Under the pieces are notes generated by a model that was not told the origin of the DNA, made no database searches, and worked only from the letters and a program-made list of their open reading frames with translations. A program made the translations under genes and the position numbers. A stretch of DNA of 64,000 bases. Source: Theionarchaea archaeon (GTDB lineage Archaea > Methanobacteriota_B > Thermococci > Methanofastidiosales > SZ-28-30). Positions 38,401 through 47,114 of the stretch are shown in pieces. The DNA lies in NCBI GenBank assembly GCA_018992685.1, contig JACVGT010000003.1:77050-141049 (forward strand), written 5' to 3'. Every line of letters starts with the position of its first letter. Position 1 is the first letter of the stretch.

Positions 38401-39717
38401 GTGACAGAAGAGCTTACTCCAACGGAGATACTGGAACTGGAACTTCCTCCAGGAATAAGTGTCCTGATTGTCGGTCCTCCTGGGAGTGGGAAGACTATTC
38501 TTGCCCAGCAGCTGGTATATCGGGCTTTGAGAAAAGGAAAGTCTGCCATTGTAATGGCATCCAAGAGTCAGATTAATGCACTACGCCTGCAGGAGAAGAT
38601 TTTCGGATGGGATGTTTCTCTGGACCTCAGCGAAGGAAGGCTGGGCCTCATGGAAATCGAGAACGTCGGTGATCCAGCAGAACTGAATATTGGGCTTGCC
38701 CAGATCATACAGGAAGTGACGCCTCCTCTGGCCCTTGTGGTTGTGGATTCATTGACAGTGCTGATGGTGGCCATGGAAGAGAGGAACATTATGAAGTTCA
38801 CAGAAGGACTGGCCAGGAAACTTCAGGACCACAGAGTCAGTTCACTGCTCCTTGCTACTCCCACCAAGGAGACGGAGGATTTTCTCACCAAGATGAAGTC
38901 GCTGGTTTCGTCTGTCATCGAAATACGCCTGACTGAAATCGGGACAATCCGCAGGTACATGCGGATTTTCAAATTCCTGGACAGAAAGCATTCAACCTTA
39001 TGGTACCCTTTTGAGATTACAAATGAAGGGATCAGGTTTGCAGCCTCTGCGGTAAAGACTCCAGATACTTTTCTATTTGATTTGGATGGCACCTTGGTGA
39101 CCATGGAACTGGATTTTGTGAGCATCAGAAAAGAAGTGGACGACATTCTTGTCAGATGGGGATATCCTGGTGAGCTTCTGGATGAGGTCAAGTCCACGCT
39201 GGAAATCATCCAGGATGCAGTGTTCTACCTCAAGACTCACAACCAAGACGGAGAAGGACTGAAGAAGGAGGCAGAGACGTATCTGGAGCAGGTGGAGATG
39301 GAAGCTGCATCCAGAGCTCAGCCCATCCAGGGAGCCAGGACTGTTCTGCAGATACTGAAGAAAAAGAAGAGGAAAGTGGGAATCATTACCCGGAATCATC
39401 GTGAAGTAGCATGTCGGGTGTTGAAGCGATGCAACCTGGAACAGTATGTGGACCTTCTGCTGGCAAGAGATGATGTCGAACGGGTCAAGCCCCATCCTGA
39501 CCATGTTCTCGAAGCTATAAAGAGACTGGGATCAGAGCCTGAGAAGACAGTGGTCCTGGGAGACCATCACTACGAGATTGAGGCGGGAAATGAGGCAGGC
39601 TGTTTTACCATTGGCGTCCTGACTGGGTCGGGAACCAGAAAAACCTTGAAAGATGCAGATCTCATCTTGAATTCTGTTGAGGATTTAAGAGAAGTATTTA
39701 GAACTGTGGGACGATAA
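38401..39717 (+). CDS. KaiC/RecA-like ATPase fused to a HAD-family phosphatase
   Basis: A 438-residue two-domain protein. Residues 1-215: KaiC-like RecA-fold ATPase with Walker A GPPGSGKT (25-32), Walker B ALVVVDSLTVLM and a segment LLLATPTKETEDFLTKM. Residues 220-438: HAD phosphatase with the nucleophile motif TFLFDLDGTLVTME, motif II GIITRNHREV, Lys in RVKPHPDHV and motif IV VVLGDHHYEIEAGNEAG. Both sites look complete. The join is in frame. It overlaps the convergent DUF429 gene by 20 bp. Role unknown; it may couple an ATP-dependent switch to dephosphorylation. Confidence 0.85.
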   Translation: MTEELTPTEILELELPPGISVLIVGPPGSGKTILAQQLVYRALRKGKSAIVMASKSQINALRLQEKIFGWDVSLDLSEGRLGLMEIENVGDPAELNIGLAQIIQEVTPPLALVVVDSLTVLMVAMEERNIMKFTEGLARKLQDHRVSSLLLATPTKETEDFLTKMKSLVSSVIEIRLTEIGTIRRYMRIFKFLDRKHSTLWYPFEITNEGIRFAASAVKTPDTFLFDLDGTLVTMELDFVSIRKEVDDILVRWGYPGELLDEVKSTLEIIQDAVFYLKTHNQDGEGLKKEAETYLEQVEMEAASRAQPIQGARTVLQILKKKKRKVGIITRNHREVACRVLKRCNLEQYVDLLLARDDVERVKPHPDHVLEAIKRLGSEPEKTVVLGDHHYEIEAGNEAGCFTIGVLTGSGTRKTLKDADLILNSVEDLREVFRTVGR

Positions 39718-40195
39718 TCATGTCCTGTTTTCCAAAGGCGGTGTACTGTCCTTGGAGATAGAATTTTCCTGTTATGGCGGCTACTGCTGCATCCAGTTCG
39801 TGGGGGTTGGCTGGGACCTCGTCGATCTCGTAGGAGGCAAGATCTTCCACTCCAGCGATTCTGAGGATTTTCTTTGCAGCATAAGGGTACACTTCAATTA
39901 CCGGACAGGCAATGCGATCTCTTATTGCCATCCCTCTCTGCGTGAGAGACTGCATGCCCTTGAAGGTGAGAGGAAGTATAGGGAAGCGGGTTCGGAGTTC
40001 TCTGTCACCATCTCTGAAGGGCTTCCCATGGAATGAGAGAGGAGCATCGATTGCTGCAAGATCAATGCTGTTCTCACCGAGTATGGTGAGGATTTCAGTG
40101 TCCTCGTATATGGTATAGAACCGGGTCCTGGCATTGAGGATACACAGTCCCGTAGGTCGAGATGCTACTCCAGCCAAATCTATGCCTGCAATCAT
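39698..40195 (-). CDS. DUF429 predicted nuclease-like protein
   Basis: A 165-residue protein of the DUF429 family, thought to have an RNase H-like fold. Motifs: MIAGIDLAGVASRPTG, DLAAIDAPLSFHGKPF, ACPVIEVYPYAAKKIL and NPHELDAAVAAITG, with the acidic residues expected of a metal site. TATA element (minus strand, around 40216-40225) is centred 25 bp before the ATG, so leaderless. Its 3' end overlaps the KaiC-HAD gene by 20 bp. Confidence 0.8.
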   Translation of the reverse strand: MIAGIDLAGVASRPTGLCILNARTRFYTIYEDTEILTILGENSIDLAAIDAPLSFHGKPFRDGDRELRTRFPILPLTFKGMQSLTQRGMAIRDRIACPVIEVYPYAAKKILRIAGVEDLASYEIDEVPANPHELDAAVAAITGKFYLQGQYTAFGKQDMIIVPQF

Positions 40196-40271
40196 ATACT
40201 GAATGCGAGGGATATGGTAATAAGGATGTGTACACTATCTCAGGATTACGCTTGAAGAGGGAAACCGCAAA

Positions 40272-40283
40272 CCATATATATGG
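40272..40283 (+). promoter_or_regulatory. Palindromic TATA box
   Basis: CCATATATATGG, a perfect palindrome centred 25.5 bp before the ATG at 40303. Confidence 0.6.
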
Positions 40284-40302
40284 AAGTTGTGTAGAAAAAG
40301 AG

Positions 40303-41643
40303 ATGATTAGCAAAGGATTGCTTCTGCTGGGCATTGTTATCCCTTATCTTCTGATGGTTCCTACTCAGGAAAAGATTACCATTACACAATTTGACCAGTA
40401 CTATGTTTTATTGCCATCAGGGAATCTGGGAGCCACCTGGGACATTACCATTTTACCCGAAGGCTATGTGAATAGCATGATTCTCCATGCCTTTTTTTCG
40501 AAGAGAGCGTATGTAAATGATGTAATTGTATCCGATGCTCAAGGCAGTCTCAACTCACGGATGATTGACAGGGAGGGCGTTCCCCTGATGGAAATAACCT
40601 TCAGAGAGCGACTGATCCAAGGAGAGGAATATCACTTTACGTGTGAGCTGGATGTGTGGAAGGCCGTGGACATCGGAGAAACAGAAGGAAGTTTCACCTT
40701 ACTCACAGGATACAACTTCCCCATTGAGAAGCTCAATGTCACAACCGAACTGCCCACGGGGTCCAAGTTGAGGAGCTACTTTCCCGCAGACGGAAAGGTG
40801 ACTTCAGGAGAGAAATCTTCAGTCTTCTGGTCCATGGGTTCTGTTCCTGCAGGATACAATATCCAGATCAGTGTCTCGTTTGATCTCCTGTCTCAGGCTT
40901 TTGCCGACGGCTTATTCGCAGATGGAGTGAACCTTTACAACCTTCAGGATTTCGACAATGCTGCTGAAAAGTTCCAGCAGGCTGAAGACGTCTACCAATC
41001 ACTGAACCTGCACCAGAACGTGACTGAGTGCAGCGTCTATTTGGATCGTATTGAAGGAATGAAGATCGGACTTCCCGTTTTTGAAGAAGCTCTCACCCTG
41101 TATCAGAACAGAGACTATGCGCAAGCAGCTCTGAAGTATGCTGAAGTACTGGCCGTGTACCAGCTGCATCAAATACCCACAGACGACGTTGATGAATATA
41201 TTGAGAAATGTAATACATTCGTTGAAGCCTACAGCGAGCTCGAAAAAGGAGATGAACAGACTGACATGGGAAACCTCACAGAGGCTGTCAATCACTATAA
41301 GAAGGCCAGAGAGCTTTTTTCCCAGCTCGGGGATACTGTCATGGTTTCACAAGTTGATTCCACAATTCAACAGGTTACACAAGCTACCCCGCAGCCAGAG
41401 GACGCGCCCACTGAGAGGAGGGGAGGGAAAGGTGTGGTACTGATTGGACTGGTGGCCGTAGTCGGCATTGGAGTTGCATTGTATGTCATGAAGATGAAGA
41501 AGCCCACCCCTCTGCGTACTGAGGATGAGATTAGGGAAGAGATGCGGCAGCTTAAAGCACGATTTGTCTATGGAGAAATCAACAAGACAGAATATGAAGA
41601 ACAACTCGCTTCTCTGGAGCAGCAAATCAAGGAATTCAAGTGA
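40303..41643 (+). CDS. Membrane protein with TPR-like helices and SHOCT-like tail
   Basis: A 446-residue protein. Signal peptide (residues 1-20), an extracellular beta-rich domain, then TPR-like helical repeats (about 205-375, with LYNLQDFDNAAEKFQQAEDV, LYQNRDYAQAALKYAEVL and GNLTEAVNHYKKARELF). A transmembrane helix (about 387-406, GVVLIGLVAVVGIGVALYV) is followed by a cytoplasmic SHOCT-like end (MRQLKARFVYGEINKTEYEE). The ATG at 40303 is 25.5 bp from the TATA centre (leaderless). The longer ORF from 40162 would overlap the DUF429 start and is rejected. Function unknown. Confidence 0.65.
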   Translation: MISKGLLLLGIVIPYLLMVPTQEKITITQFDQYYVLLPSGNLGATWDITILPEGYVNSMILHAFFSKRAYVNDVIVSDAQGSLNSRMIDREGVPLMEITFRERLIQGEEYHFTCELDVWKAVDIGETEGSFTLLTGYNFPIEKLNVTTELPTGSKLRSYFPADGKVTSGEKSSVFWSMGSVPAGYNIQISVSFDLLSQAFADGLFADGVNLYNLQDFDNAAEKFQQAEDVYQSLNLHQNVTECSVYLDRIEGMKIGLPVFEEALTLYQNRDYAQAALKYAEVLAVYQLHQIPTDDVDEYIEKCNTFVEAYSELEKGDEQTDMGNLTEAVNHYKKARELFSQLGDTVMVSQVDSTIQQVTQATPQPEDAPTERRGGKGVVLIGLVAVVGIGVALYVMKMKKPTPLRTEDEIREEMRQLKARFVYGEINKTEYEEQLASLEQQIKEFK

Positions 41644-41657
41644 TTCTTCTCGATTCT

Positions 41658-41706
41658 GGGAAAAGGTGAAGGGAGCAGGTACACTCATATGCAGTTTTCC
41701 CTTTTT
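41658..41706 (+). terminator. Stem-loop plus T-tract terminator
   Basis: Arms GGGAAAA (41658-41664) and TTTTCCC (41695-41701), followed directly by TTTTT. It lies 14 bp after the stop of the TPR/SHOCT gene. Confidence 0.5.
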
Positions 41707-41759
41707 CAGCTGGTGAACTGAATGGAACTGATTGGAGTGAGTTGTAGTCACATATCCGC

Positions 41760-41770
41760 TAAAAAAAAAG
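41760..41770 (-). terminator. T-tract terminator of the clostripain-like gene
   Basis: A run of nine A on the plus strand reads as T9 on the minus strand, about 90 bp after the protease stop, in the convergent intergenic region. Confidence 0.5.
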
Positions 41771-41852
41771 ATGAAGGAGGAATGCGGGGGTGATCTCTTT
41801 TTCTTGACCCTCTTTTTGCGAGCATTTTCGGTTACTGTGCCCTTATTTCTCT

Positions 41853-43700
41853 TCACAGCTCGTCAAGGCATTTTTCAGCCCTTTCCATGGCAGCTGTTGC
41901 CTGCAGTGCCCAATAGTTGGCTGCTATGTAGTTACTTTTTTGGTAGTTTTCTTCTGCGAGCCTGAGATATTCCTCGACCTGATTGAGCAAGTCTTCACAT
42001 GGTGTTGTGTCTTTTCCTTCACTTTCCAGCAAGGCGAATTGCTCATTGAGCGATTCCAGAATGTTTCGTGCTTCTTGTATTCGATTATTGGCCAGCGTCT
42101 GGATTTGTTGGTTGCTGTCGGTGGGTTTGGTGATTAGCTGGGCGGCACCAGGAATTGCGACTTTGTTCGAAATTGCCAGGGGAGAAAATACTGTTTCAGA
42201 AGAAACGCTGTCTGTCCCCGAAGCATTGCCTGAGAATAGTACTACACCTCCAGTACTCCCTGAAAAAACGGTGTATTCCCAGACGAAGTTGACAGACTGA
42301 CCGCTCACCAGATCAGCCTTAACCGGAGCAGGCCCTGAACTCAGTGCTGCTGAAGCTGTTCCTATGGTGATTACTGTTAAAGGAGAAGGAGTGACAGCAG
42401 TTATTGTGACACCTGAGAGGTTCGTTACTTCCATTGTGACAGTCACCGTATCACCAGAGAGAGCGAGGTCGGGCTCTGCAACCAGTGTTGCACTCAGCGG
42501 ATAGGTGGCACTGTAGTACTGTTTGAGGAACTCATCCCAGAATGTATTCTCTGCCAGCGCAGTGGACGTTTCATAGCTTGATTGGTATCCCGTGGATGTT
42601 GAGGGAAAGTAGATGGACATCCCATGGGCATTACGGCTCCCGTATCCGTGACCTTCTGCAACCACCGCTTGATCTATGGCTTTCATCACCTGGCCAGCAT
42701 CGCGCTGAAGCGTGGGATGAGGTACAGAACTGGCTATGAGCTGAGCGAAATGGTATAGATCAATGTAGTCTAAATCTGAAAACGCTTCTGCTTGAGTTCT
42801 GGCTGCTTGAATGAGTGGTTCATATCCTTTTGCTCCAGCCAGATGTTGGGCAAATACATTCAGTGATTCCACGACCGTGCTGGTGGGGTTTAGATGTGCT
42901 GCAGACTGCGTTTCTGGTCCCAGTCTTCCGTAAAAATTGACGTATGTTTCTACTATCTTGCTGCAAACAGCTTCCAAGGAAGCCTCAGGAGTATTGACCA
43001 AATAGTCTAGGAATCCTATGTAGTCCCAGCCGTCTCCCGGTTCATATTCTTCTGAACCCACAGCAAAGTGAGCGAAGGGTAAAATCTCATGATCGACTTC
43101 CACCATAGCCATAAAGCAGGCATCGAATCCCACAATATCCAGCGGACAGTCCCCATTGCAGGTGATACTGTCCAGAGCCGTTCTTACCTCGGACAATGAA
43201 AGCTCGTCACTATCGGTGTCGTCAACGCACACTGCCCTGACCGGGGCTGGGACTCCCTTCCATCCAGATCCATGATCCCAGAATACGAGCAGGTAGTGAT
43301 CTGCTGAATAATTGGTCTGGGCCCACTGTACAAAATCCACTAGTGTATTAGGGTTTCCCATATTGACTTCGCCCAGGTCGCCAACCAGCTCGGAGGTAAT
43401 GAGCGTATCGTACCCGTTCGTATCACGGGTAACACGGTATCTCTTGGCAGTTTCCCAGTCTCCATTGGAGTTGTCATAATCGTCATGTCGATCAATTTGC
43501 ACGACAATGTTGACTTTGGATGTTGAGCCGACAGCTTCCATCTCGTTGAGATCATCGATGGCAGAAGGCTCCAGGTTGTTGTCTCCGTCCATGTACACCA
43601 TGACTGTCCAGTTGGCTGTTGCATGAAGGGGAAAAGGGGCTACAGAAATCAGAATGCAGAATAAAAGAGGGGCAACTACGGTCAATTTCTTGCTGTACAT
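41853..43700 (-). CDS. Secreted clostripain-family (C11) cysteine protease
   Basis: A 615-residue exported protease. Signal peptide (starts MYSKKLTVVAPLLFCILIS). The catalytic domain has NWTVMVYMDGDNNLE, the catalytic His in LLVFWDHGSGW and the catalytic Cys in DIVGFDACFMAMVE. A beta-sandwich region and a C-terminal helical segment (YLRLAEENYQKSNYIAANYW) follow. The ATG at 43700 is used because GGAGGAAAAAG lies directly upstream; the 6-residue longer form would include that ribosome-binding site. TATA box at 43745-43755. C11 proteases cleave after Arg/Lys; the target is unknown. Confidence 0.9.
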   Translation of the reverse strand: MYSKKLTVVAPLLFCILISVAPFPLHATANWTVMVYMDGDNNLEPSAIDDLNEMEAVGSTSKVNIVVQIDRHDDYDNSNGDWETAKRYRVTRDTNGYDTLITSELVGDLGEVNMGNPNTLVDFVQWAQTNYSADHYLLVFWDHGSGWKGVPAPVRAVCVDDTDSDELSLSEVRTALDSITCNGDCPLDIVGFDACFMAMVEVDHEILPFAHFAVGSEEYEPGDGWDYIGFLDYLVNTPEASLEAVCSKIVETYVNFYGRLGPETQSAAHLNPTSTVVESLNVFAQHLAGAKGYEPLIQAARTQAEAFSDLDYIDLYHFAQLIASSVPHPTLQRDAGQVMKAIDQAVVAEGHGYGSRNAHGMSIYFPSTSTGYQSSYETSTALAENTFWDEFLKQYYSATYPLSATLVAEPDLALSGDTVTVTMEVTNLSGVTITAVTPSPLTVITIGTASAALSSGPAPVKADLVSGQSVNFVWEYTVFSGSTGGVVLFSGNASGTDSVSSETVFSPLAISNKVAIPGAAQLITKPTDSNQQIQTLANNRIQEARNILESLNEQFALLESEGKDTTPCEDLLNQVEEYLRLAEENYQKSNYIAANYWALQATAAMERAEKCLDEL

Positions 43701-43895
43701 CTTTTTCCTCCTATTCATCTTATTCTTCTAATAAGGATTAGTATCTTTATAAAGCTTTCGGTAATAAGTAAGAATTCCATGTGATTTTCAACGATACTTC
43801 AAGATTTGCAAGTTCAAATTTTGAGAAAAGTTCTCACATAGCTGCAAGATATGTAATAGTAGAAGTTCATGCATGATTAGGTCTGGTCAGAAAAT

Positions 43896-44300
43896 TCAGT
43901 CGACGTGAGAAAGAGTAATATGCATCTTCTGACGAGGATTCTTCATCTTGCTGATGAGATCCCTATTGAGGTCGATGGCAGCTTTTGAAGCATGTATCAA
44001 GAGAGTTCGGGGGCACAGGAATGAACTCTTTCTTAGTATGATTGCTCTCGTATCGGTGAATTGCAGGGAAGGATGGATGAAGCCAGTAATTCTTTCCACT
44101 ATACCGCCTGCTGCGATCACAAGTGTGACATGTGAATTCTTCAGAGAGAGCAACTCGTCTCTTAGATCGGACAATGCGTGAGAGGCACGAACTCCTATGA
44201 TGCAGTCTCCTTTTCTGGTAAGCCAGTCCTCCGTGGTGACTTCGATAGTGGTACGGTGCAGGGCTAACATATTTGGATGGCCGTATGCTGTAATGTCCAT
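43896..44300 (-). CDS. DUF371 family archaeal protein
   Basis: A 134-residue protein with the DUF371 signatures ITAYGHPNMLALHRTTIEVT, LTRKGDCIIGVRASHAL and IILRKSSFLCPRTLLIHASK. Conserved across archaea, function unknown. The ATG lies 24.5 bp from the centre of a TATA element (44321-44328) shared with the divergent GNAT gene, with no ribosome-binding site, so it should be leaderless. Confidence 0.85.
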   Translation of the reverse strand: MDITAYGHPNMLALHRTTIEVTTEDWLTRKGDCIIGVRASHALSDLRDELLSLKNSHVTLVIAAGGIVERITGFIHPSLQFTDTRAIILRKSSFLCPRTLLIHASKAAIDLNRDLISKMKNPRQKMHITLSHVD

Positions 44301-44320
44301 GAACCCTGTTGGGACAAAGG

Positions 44321-44328
44321 CTTAAATC
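44321..44328. promoter_or_regulatory. Shared bidirectional TATA box
   Basis: CTTAAATC reads as GATTTAAG on the other strand. The DUF371 ATG (44300) and GNAT ATG (44351) lie 24.5 and 26.5 bp from its centre, and only 50 bp separate the two start codons, leaving no room for a second TATA box at normal spacing. Confidence 0.65.
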
Positions 44329-44350
44329 TATTGCTCTTCTACGCACTGGC

Positions 44351-45145
44351 ATGATACGGAAGGCCGTCGGAGCCGATGAGGAGGATCTGAGACGACTGTG
44401 TATGGCTGTGAATGAAAAGGATTACGTTCTGAACCTTCTGTCCGGGTGGCTGAAGGAGGGTTCGTTGTGCGTACACGAGAAGGAAGGGGCCATTGTGGGC
44501 ATGATACGGTGCACCTCTTCCAGAGATCATCAGGGACACCTCGGCGCAGTGAGAGTTCATCCCCGACACCGGAGACGGGGCATTGCAGCTGCCTTGACTG
44601 AGCACTGCATTGCACAATGCCGGGCTCCAGTGGTCAGGCTGGCCGTTGTGGACAACGAAGCCAGCGAGAACCTCGCCAGAAAGATGGGATTCACCCAGGT
44701 GGCAGTGTTCACTCCACTCACTCACCCTCTTCTGGATGTGTCTCCCGTGTCATACAGAGCAGGGACAGGAAAAGAGGCCCTCCGCCTACTCAGAACCTCC
44801 GGAATGTTCAAAGAGAACGCTTCTCTGCTTTCCACCAGTTTCATGTTCTATACTCCAACAGAGGAGCTCTTGGATCCCCTCTTTGTTGCAATGAGTCAAG
44901 ACCAGGAGCATCTGATAGTAGTTGATTTTATGGTTGAAGAGGCTTTGGGATATGCATCGCAGATTGCCTACTGTGATTGTGACCCTCAGCTTGTTCGCGC
45001 AGCCCTCTATGAGTCCCAAGAGAGAGGCATGAAAGAGGTCTGGGCAATCATCCCCAAGAAAGACACGGTGGTGAATATGTTGACAGCACTTGGATTCGAG
45101 GGGCGGGGAAAGACCATCAAAGTGTTCGAAAGGCAAGCAGAATGA
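44351..45145 (+). CDS. GNAT-family acetyltransferase (tandem GNAT)
   Basis: A 264-residue protein. The first GNAT domain (residues 1-125) has the acetyl-CoA motif AVRVHPRHRRRGIAAALTE and ENLARKMGFTQVAVF. The C-terminal half (about 150-264) looks like a second, degenerate GNAT, ending MLTALGFEGRGKTIKVFER. The ATG at 44351 is fixed by the TATA element at 44321-44328 (leaderless); the ORF extension to 44309 lies inside the promoter and is rejected. Divergent from DUF371; substrate unknown. Confidence 0.75.
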   Translation: MIRKAVGADEEDLRRLCMAVNEKDYVLNLLSGWLKEGSLCVHEKEGAIVGMIRCTSSRDHQGHLGAVRVHPRHRRRGIAAALTEHCIAQCRAPVVRLAVVDNEASENLARKMGFTQVAVFTPLTHPLLDVSPVSYRAGTGKEALRLLRTSGMFKENASLLSTSFMFYTPTEELLDPLFVAMSQDQEHLIVVDFMVEEALGYASQIAYCDCDPQLVRAALYESQERGMKEVWAIIPKKDTVVNMLTALGFEGRGKTIKVFERQAE

Positions 45146-45209
45146 ATCACTTTGCTTGGAATACATGTTTTCTTTCTTCTGTGTTATCTTGGATCACTTT
45201 CATAGAAAG

Positions 45210-45220
45210 CTATATATAGG
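45210..45220 (+). promoter_or_regulatory. alba: TATA box of the alba gene
   Basis: CTATATATAGG, centred about 35 bp before the ATG; transcription would start near 45241, just at the GAGGTG ribosome-binding site. Confidence 0.6.
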
Positions 45221-45249
45221 GAAGACTGAACACAGTACGAGGTGTTTGC

Positions 45250-45552
45250 ATGCCGGAGAAGAAAACGAAGCAAGAAGTGAAAGATGAAGACGTCGTGTAC
45301 ATCGGTAGAAAGCCGGTGATGAGCTACGTGCTCGCTGCCGTAACTCAGTTCAATATTGGAAATTCAAACAAGGTGGTGCTCAAGGCCAGAGGGAGGGCTA
45401 TATCCAAAGCTGTCGACGTGTCTGAGATTGTCAGGAACAAGTTCATTCAAGAGCTCAAGGTCGATGACATAAAGATCGGGACAGAGGAGGTCAAGCGCGA
45501 AGACGGGTCTGCATCAAATGTGTCCTCCATTGAGATCTACATGTCGAAGTAG
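45250..45552 (+). CDS. alba: DNA/RNA-binding protein Alba
   Basis: A 100-residue chromatin protein that coats DNA and also binds RNA. Motifs: [39 protein letters not shown] and a C-terminal SSIEIYM, all typical of Alba. The lysine in GRKPVM (deacetylation/DNA-contact site) is present. Strong promoter context and single-gene transcript with a T-rich terminator at 45565-45595. Confidence 0.97.
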   Translation: MPEKKTKQEVKDEDVVYIGRKPVMSYVLAAVTQFNIGNSNKVVLKARGRAISKAVDVSEIVRNKFIQELKVDDIKIGTEEVKREDGSASNVSSIEIYMSK

Positions 45553-45564
45553 TCCACCTCATCA

Positions 45565-45595
45565 TATTTCCTTTTTAATTCTTTCCTTTTCCTGG
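45565..45595 (+). terminator. T-rich terminator after alba
   Basis: Pyrimidine-rich stretch with TTTTT and TTTT runs, 13 bp after the stop. No stem-loop. Confidence 0.5.
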
Positions 45596-45751
45596 AGCCA
45601 GTGGCATGTGATTCCGAACTGCAATATGATTCTACTTATTCTCTCACTGTCTGGGGAGGTACCAGATTCTTCTCACGTCCAATGATCTGGCTTTTCCACA
45701 GTGGCAGTGATGAGAGTAAACCTTTTTATTTCCACCAAAGAAACCACACCC

Positions 45752-46705
45752 ATGATGCGAGGAAAACTGGACCCAGAAAGGCTCAAGAATCTTGTTATGC
45801 CTTATCTGGGAGCACTGAACCCCATGGTTTGTGTTCCTCCGAGGCTAGGTGAGGATGCTGCAGTGATAGACCTGGGCTGCACGTACCTAGTACTCGCTTC
45901 AGACCCCATTACCGGAGCAATAGATAATATCGGCATGTATTCCGTCAATGTGAATGCTAACGATGTAGCCTGTATGGGGGGGACTCCTCAATTCTTCTTG
46001 TCTGTGATATTACTCCCTGAGGCTTATACTGATAGCCAGCTGCAAAAGATAGCTTCAGATATCTCAAACGAGGCCAAGACCCTCAATGTGGCCATTGTGG
46101 GGGGACATACAGAGACCTTTCCCTTTGATGACCCAATAGTAGTGGGGACAATGGTGGGAACCACTGATACTGTTGTCACGTCTGCAGGAGCACATTTTGG
46201 TGATAATATTCTCCTCACAAAGGGAGCAGCAATTGAAGGAACCAGTATTCTTGCCACAGATTTGTATGACGTGCTCAAAGAGAAGGTAGACCTCCATCTC
46301 CTGAAGAGGGCACAGAAGTACCTCGCGCGAATTTCAGTGGTAGAGGAAGCCTTGCTTTCCAGAGAATACGCTACAGCCATGCATGATCCCACAGAAGGAG
46401 GAATTGCAGGGGCTTTGAATGAACTTGCCGATGCCTCCAAGGTCGGGTTCTCTGTGGACACGGACAAGATTCCAGTGTCTCAGGAGACGAGGGCTATCTG
46501 TTCTGCACTCTCTGTAGACCCACTGAGGCTCATCAGTTCAGGTTCACTGCTCATCACCGTTCCGAAAAATACCACTCCCGATCTTGTGGAGTCGCTGAAA
46601 AAGAACGGAATACCGGTTGCCATAATTGGTGAAATCACAGAGGGCAGAAATCTTGAACCTGCAAAACAGGATGAATTGTGGCGAATACTTGAAGAGTCTC
46701 CATAG
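45752..46705 (+). CDS. AIR synthase (PurM/HypE) superfamily protein
   Basis: A 317-residue protein of the PurM/HypE/ThiL ATP-binding superfamily: GEDAAVIDLGCTYLVLASDP, NVNANDVACMGGTPQFFL, VAIVGGHTETFP and MHDPTEGGIAGALNELADAS are intact. It lacks the C-terminal cysteine motif of HypE, and the purine-synthesis context of PurM is missing, so the reaction is not assigned. The ATG at 45752 is centred 26 bp from the TATA element (45720-45731), so leaderless; the upstream in-frame ATG at 45701 is rejected. It ends 9 bp before the convergent RAM-domain gene. Confidence 0.8.
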   Translation: MMRGKLDPERLKNLVMPYLGALNPMVCVPPRLGEDAAVIDLGCTYLVLASDPITGAIDNIGMYSVNVNANDVACMGGTPQFFLSVILLPEAYTDSQLQKIASDISNEAKTLNVAIVGGHTETFPFDDPIVVGTMVGTTDTVVTSAGAHFGDNILLTKGAAIEGTSILATDLYDVLKEKVDLHLLKRAQKYLARISVVEEALLSREYATAMHDPTEGGIAGALNELADASKVGFSVDTDKIPVSQETRAICSALSVDPLRLISSGSLLITVPKNTTPDLVESLKKNGIPVAIIGEITEGRNLEPAKQDELWRILEESP

Positions 46706-46714
46706 AATTTATGA

Positions 46715-46942
46715 TCAAATGGCAATCATCGTAGAAGTCATCTGAACAGATGGGATGGTTCTCACATTTTCTGTAATAAAGGTATCCAGTTTCTTCAGTT
46801 CATCAACAGTGATCTTGGCAATGACATCATACTCCCCGTACACCACGTAGGCTTCTTCCACATAAGGCATACTTTTCATCTTCTGGACAACCTCTCTTTC
46901 TTTTCCTGCGTCTGTCACGCACAGTACAAATGCTGTAACCAT
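46715..46942 (-). CDS. Stand-alone Lrp/AsnC ligand-binding (RAM) domain protein
   Basis: A 75-residue protein equal to the C-terminal domain of Lrp/AsnC regulators (MKSMPYVEEAYVVYGEYDVI; KITVDELKKLDTFI; IPSVQMTSTMIAI) without the HTH. Such proteins form oligomers that bind amino acids or partner with full Lrp proteins. TATA box ACTTATAAACC (minus strand, 46972-46982) and GGTGAG ribosome-binding site with a very short leader. Gene is independent. Confidence 0.88.
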   Translation of the reverse strand: MVTAFVLCVTDAGKEREVVQKMKSMPYVEEAYVVYGEYDVIAKITVDELKKLDTFITENVRTIPSVQMTSTMIAI

Positions 46943-47114
46943 GTTCTCACCAGATGTGAGGGGTTTCCTGTACTTATAAACCTTTTGATTTCCAGTTCCA
47001 AAGTCCTACTGAAGTGATCTCTCTCGTTCTCGAAACATAAACCCTCTGGAAAGCTGCAGCACCCGGATTCGGACCATACGTGAATTGAATCGACAGACAC
47101 TCTCAATTTCCCTC

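Noticed and set aside
40162..40302. Longer N terminus for the TPR/SHOCT protein
   Set aside because: It would place the promoter TATA box inside the coding region; the ATG at 40303 has both a signal peptide and correct leaderless spacing.
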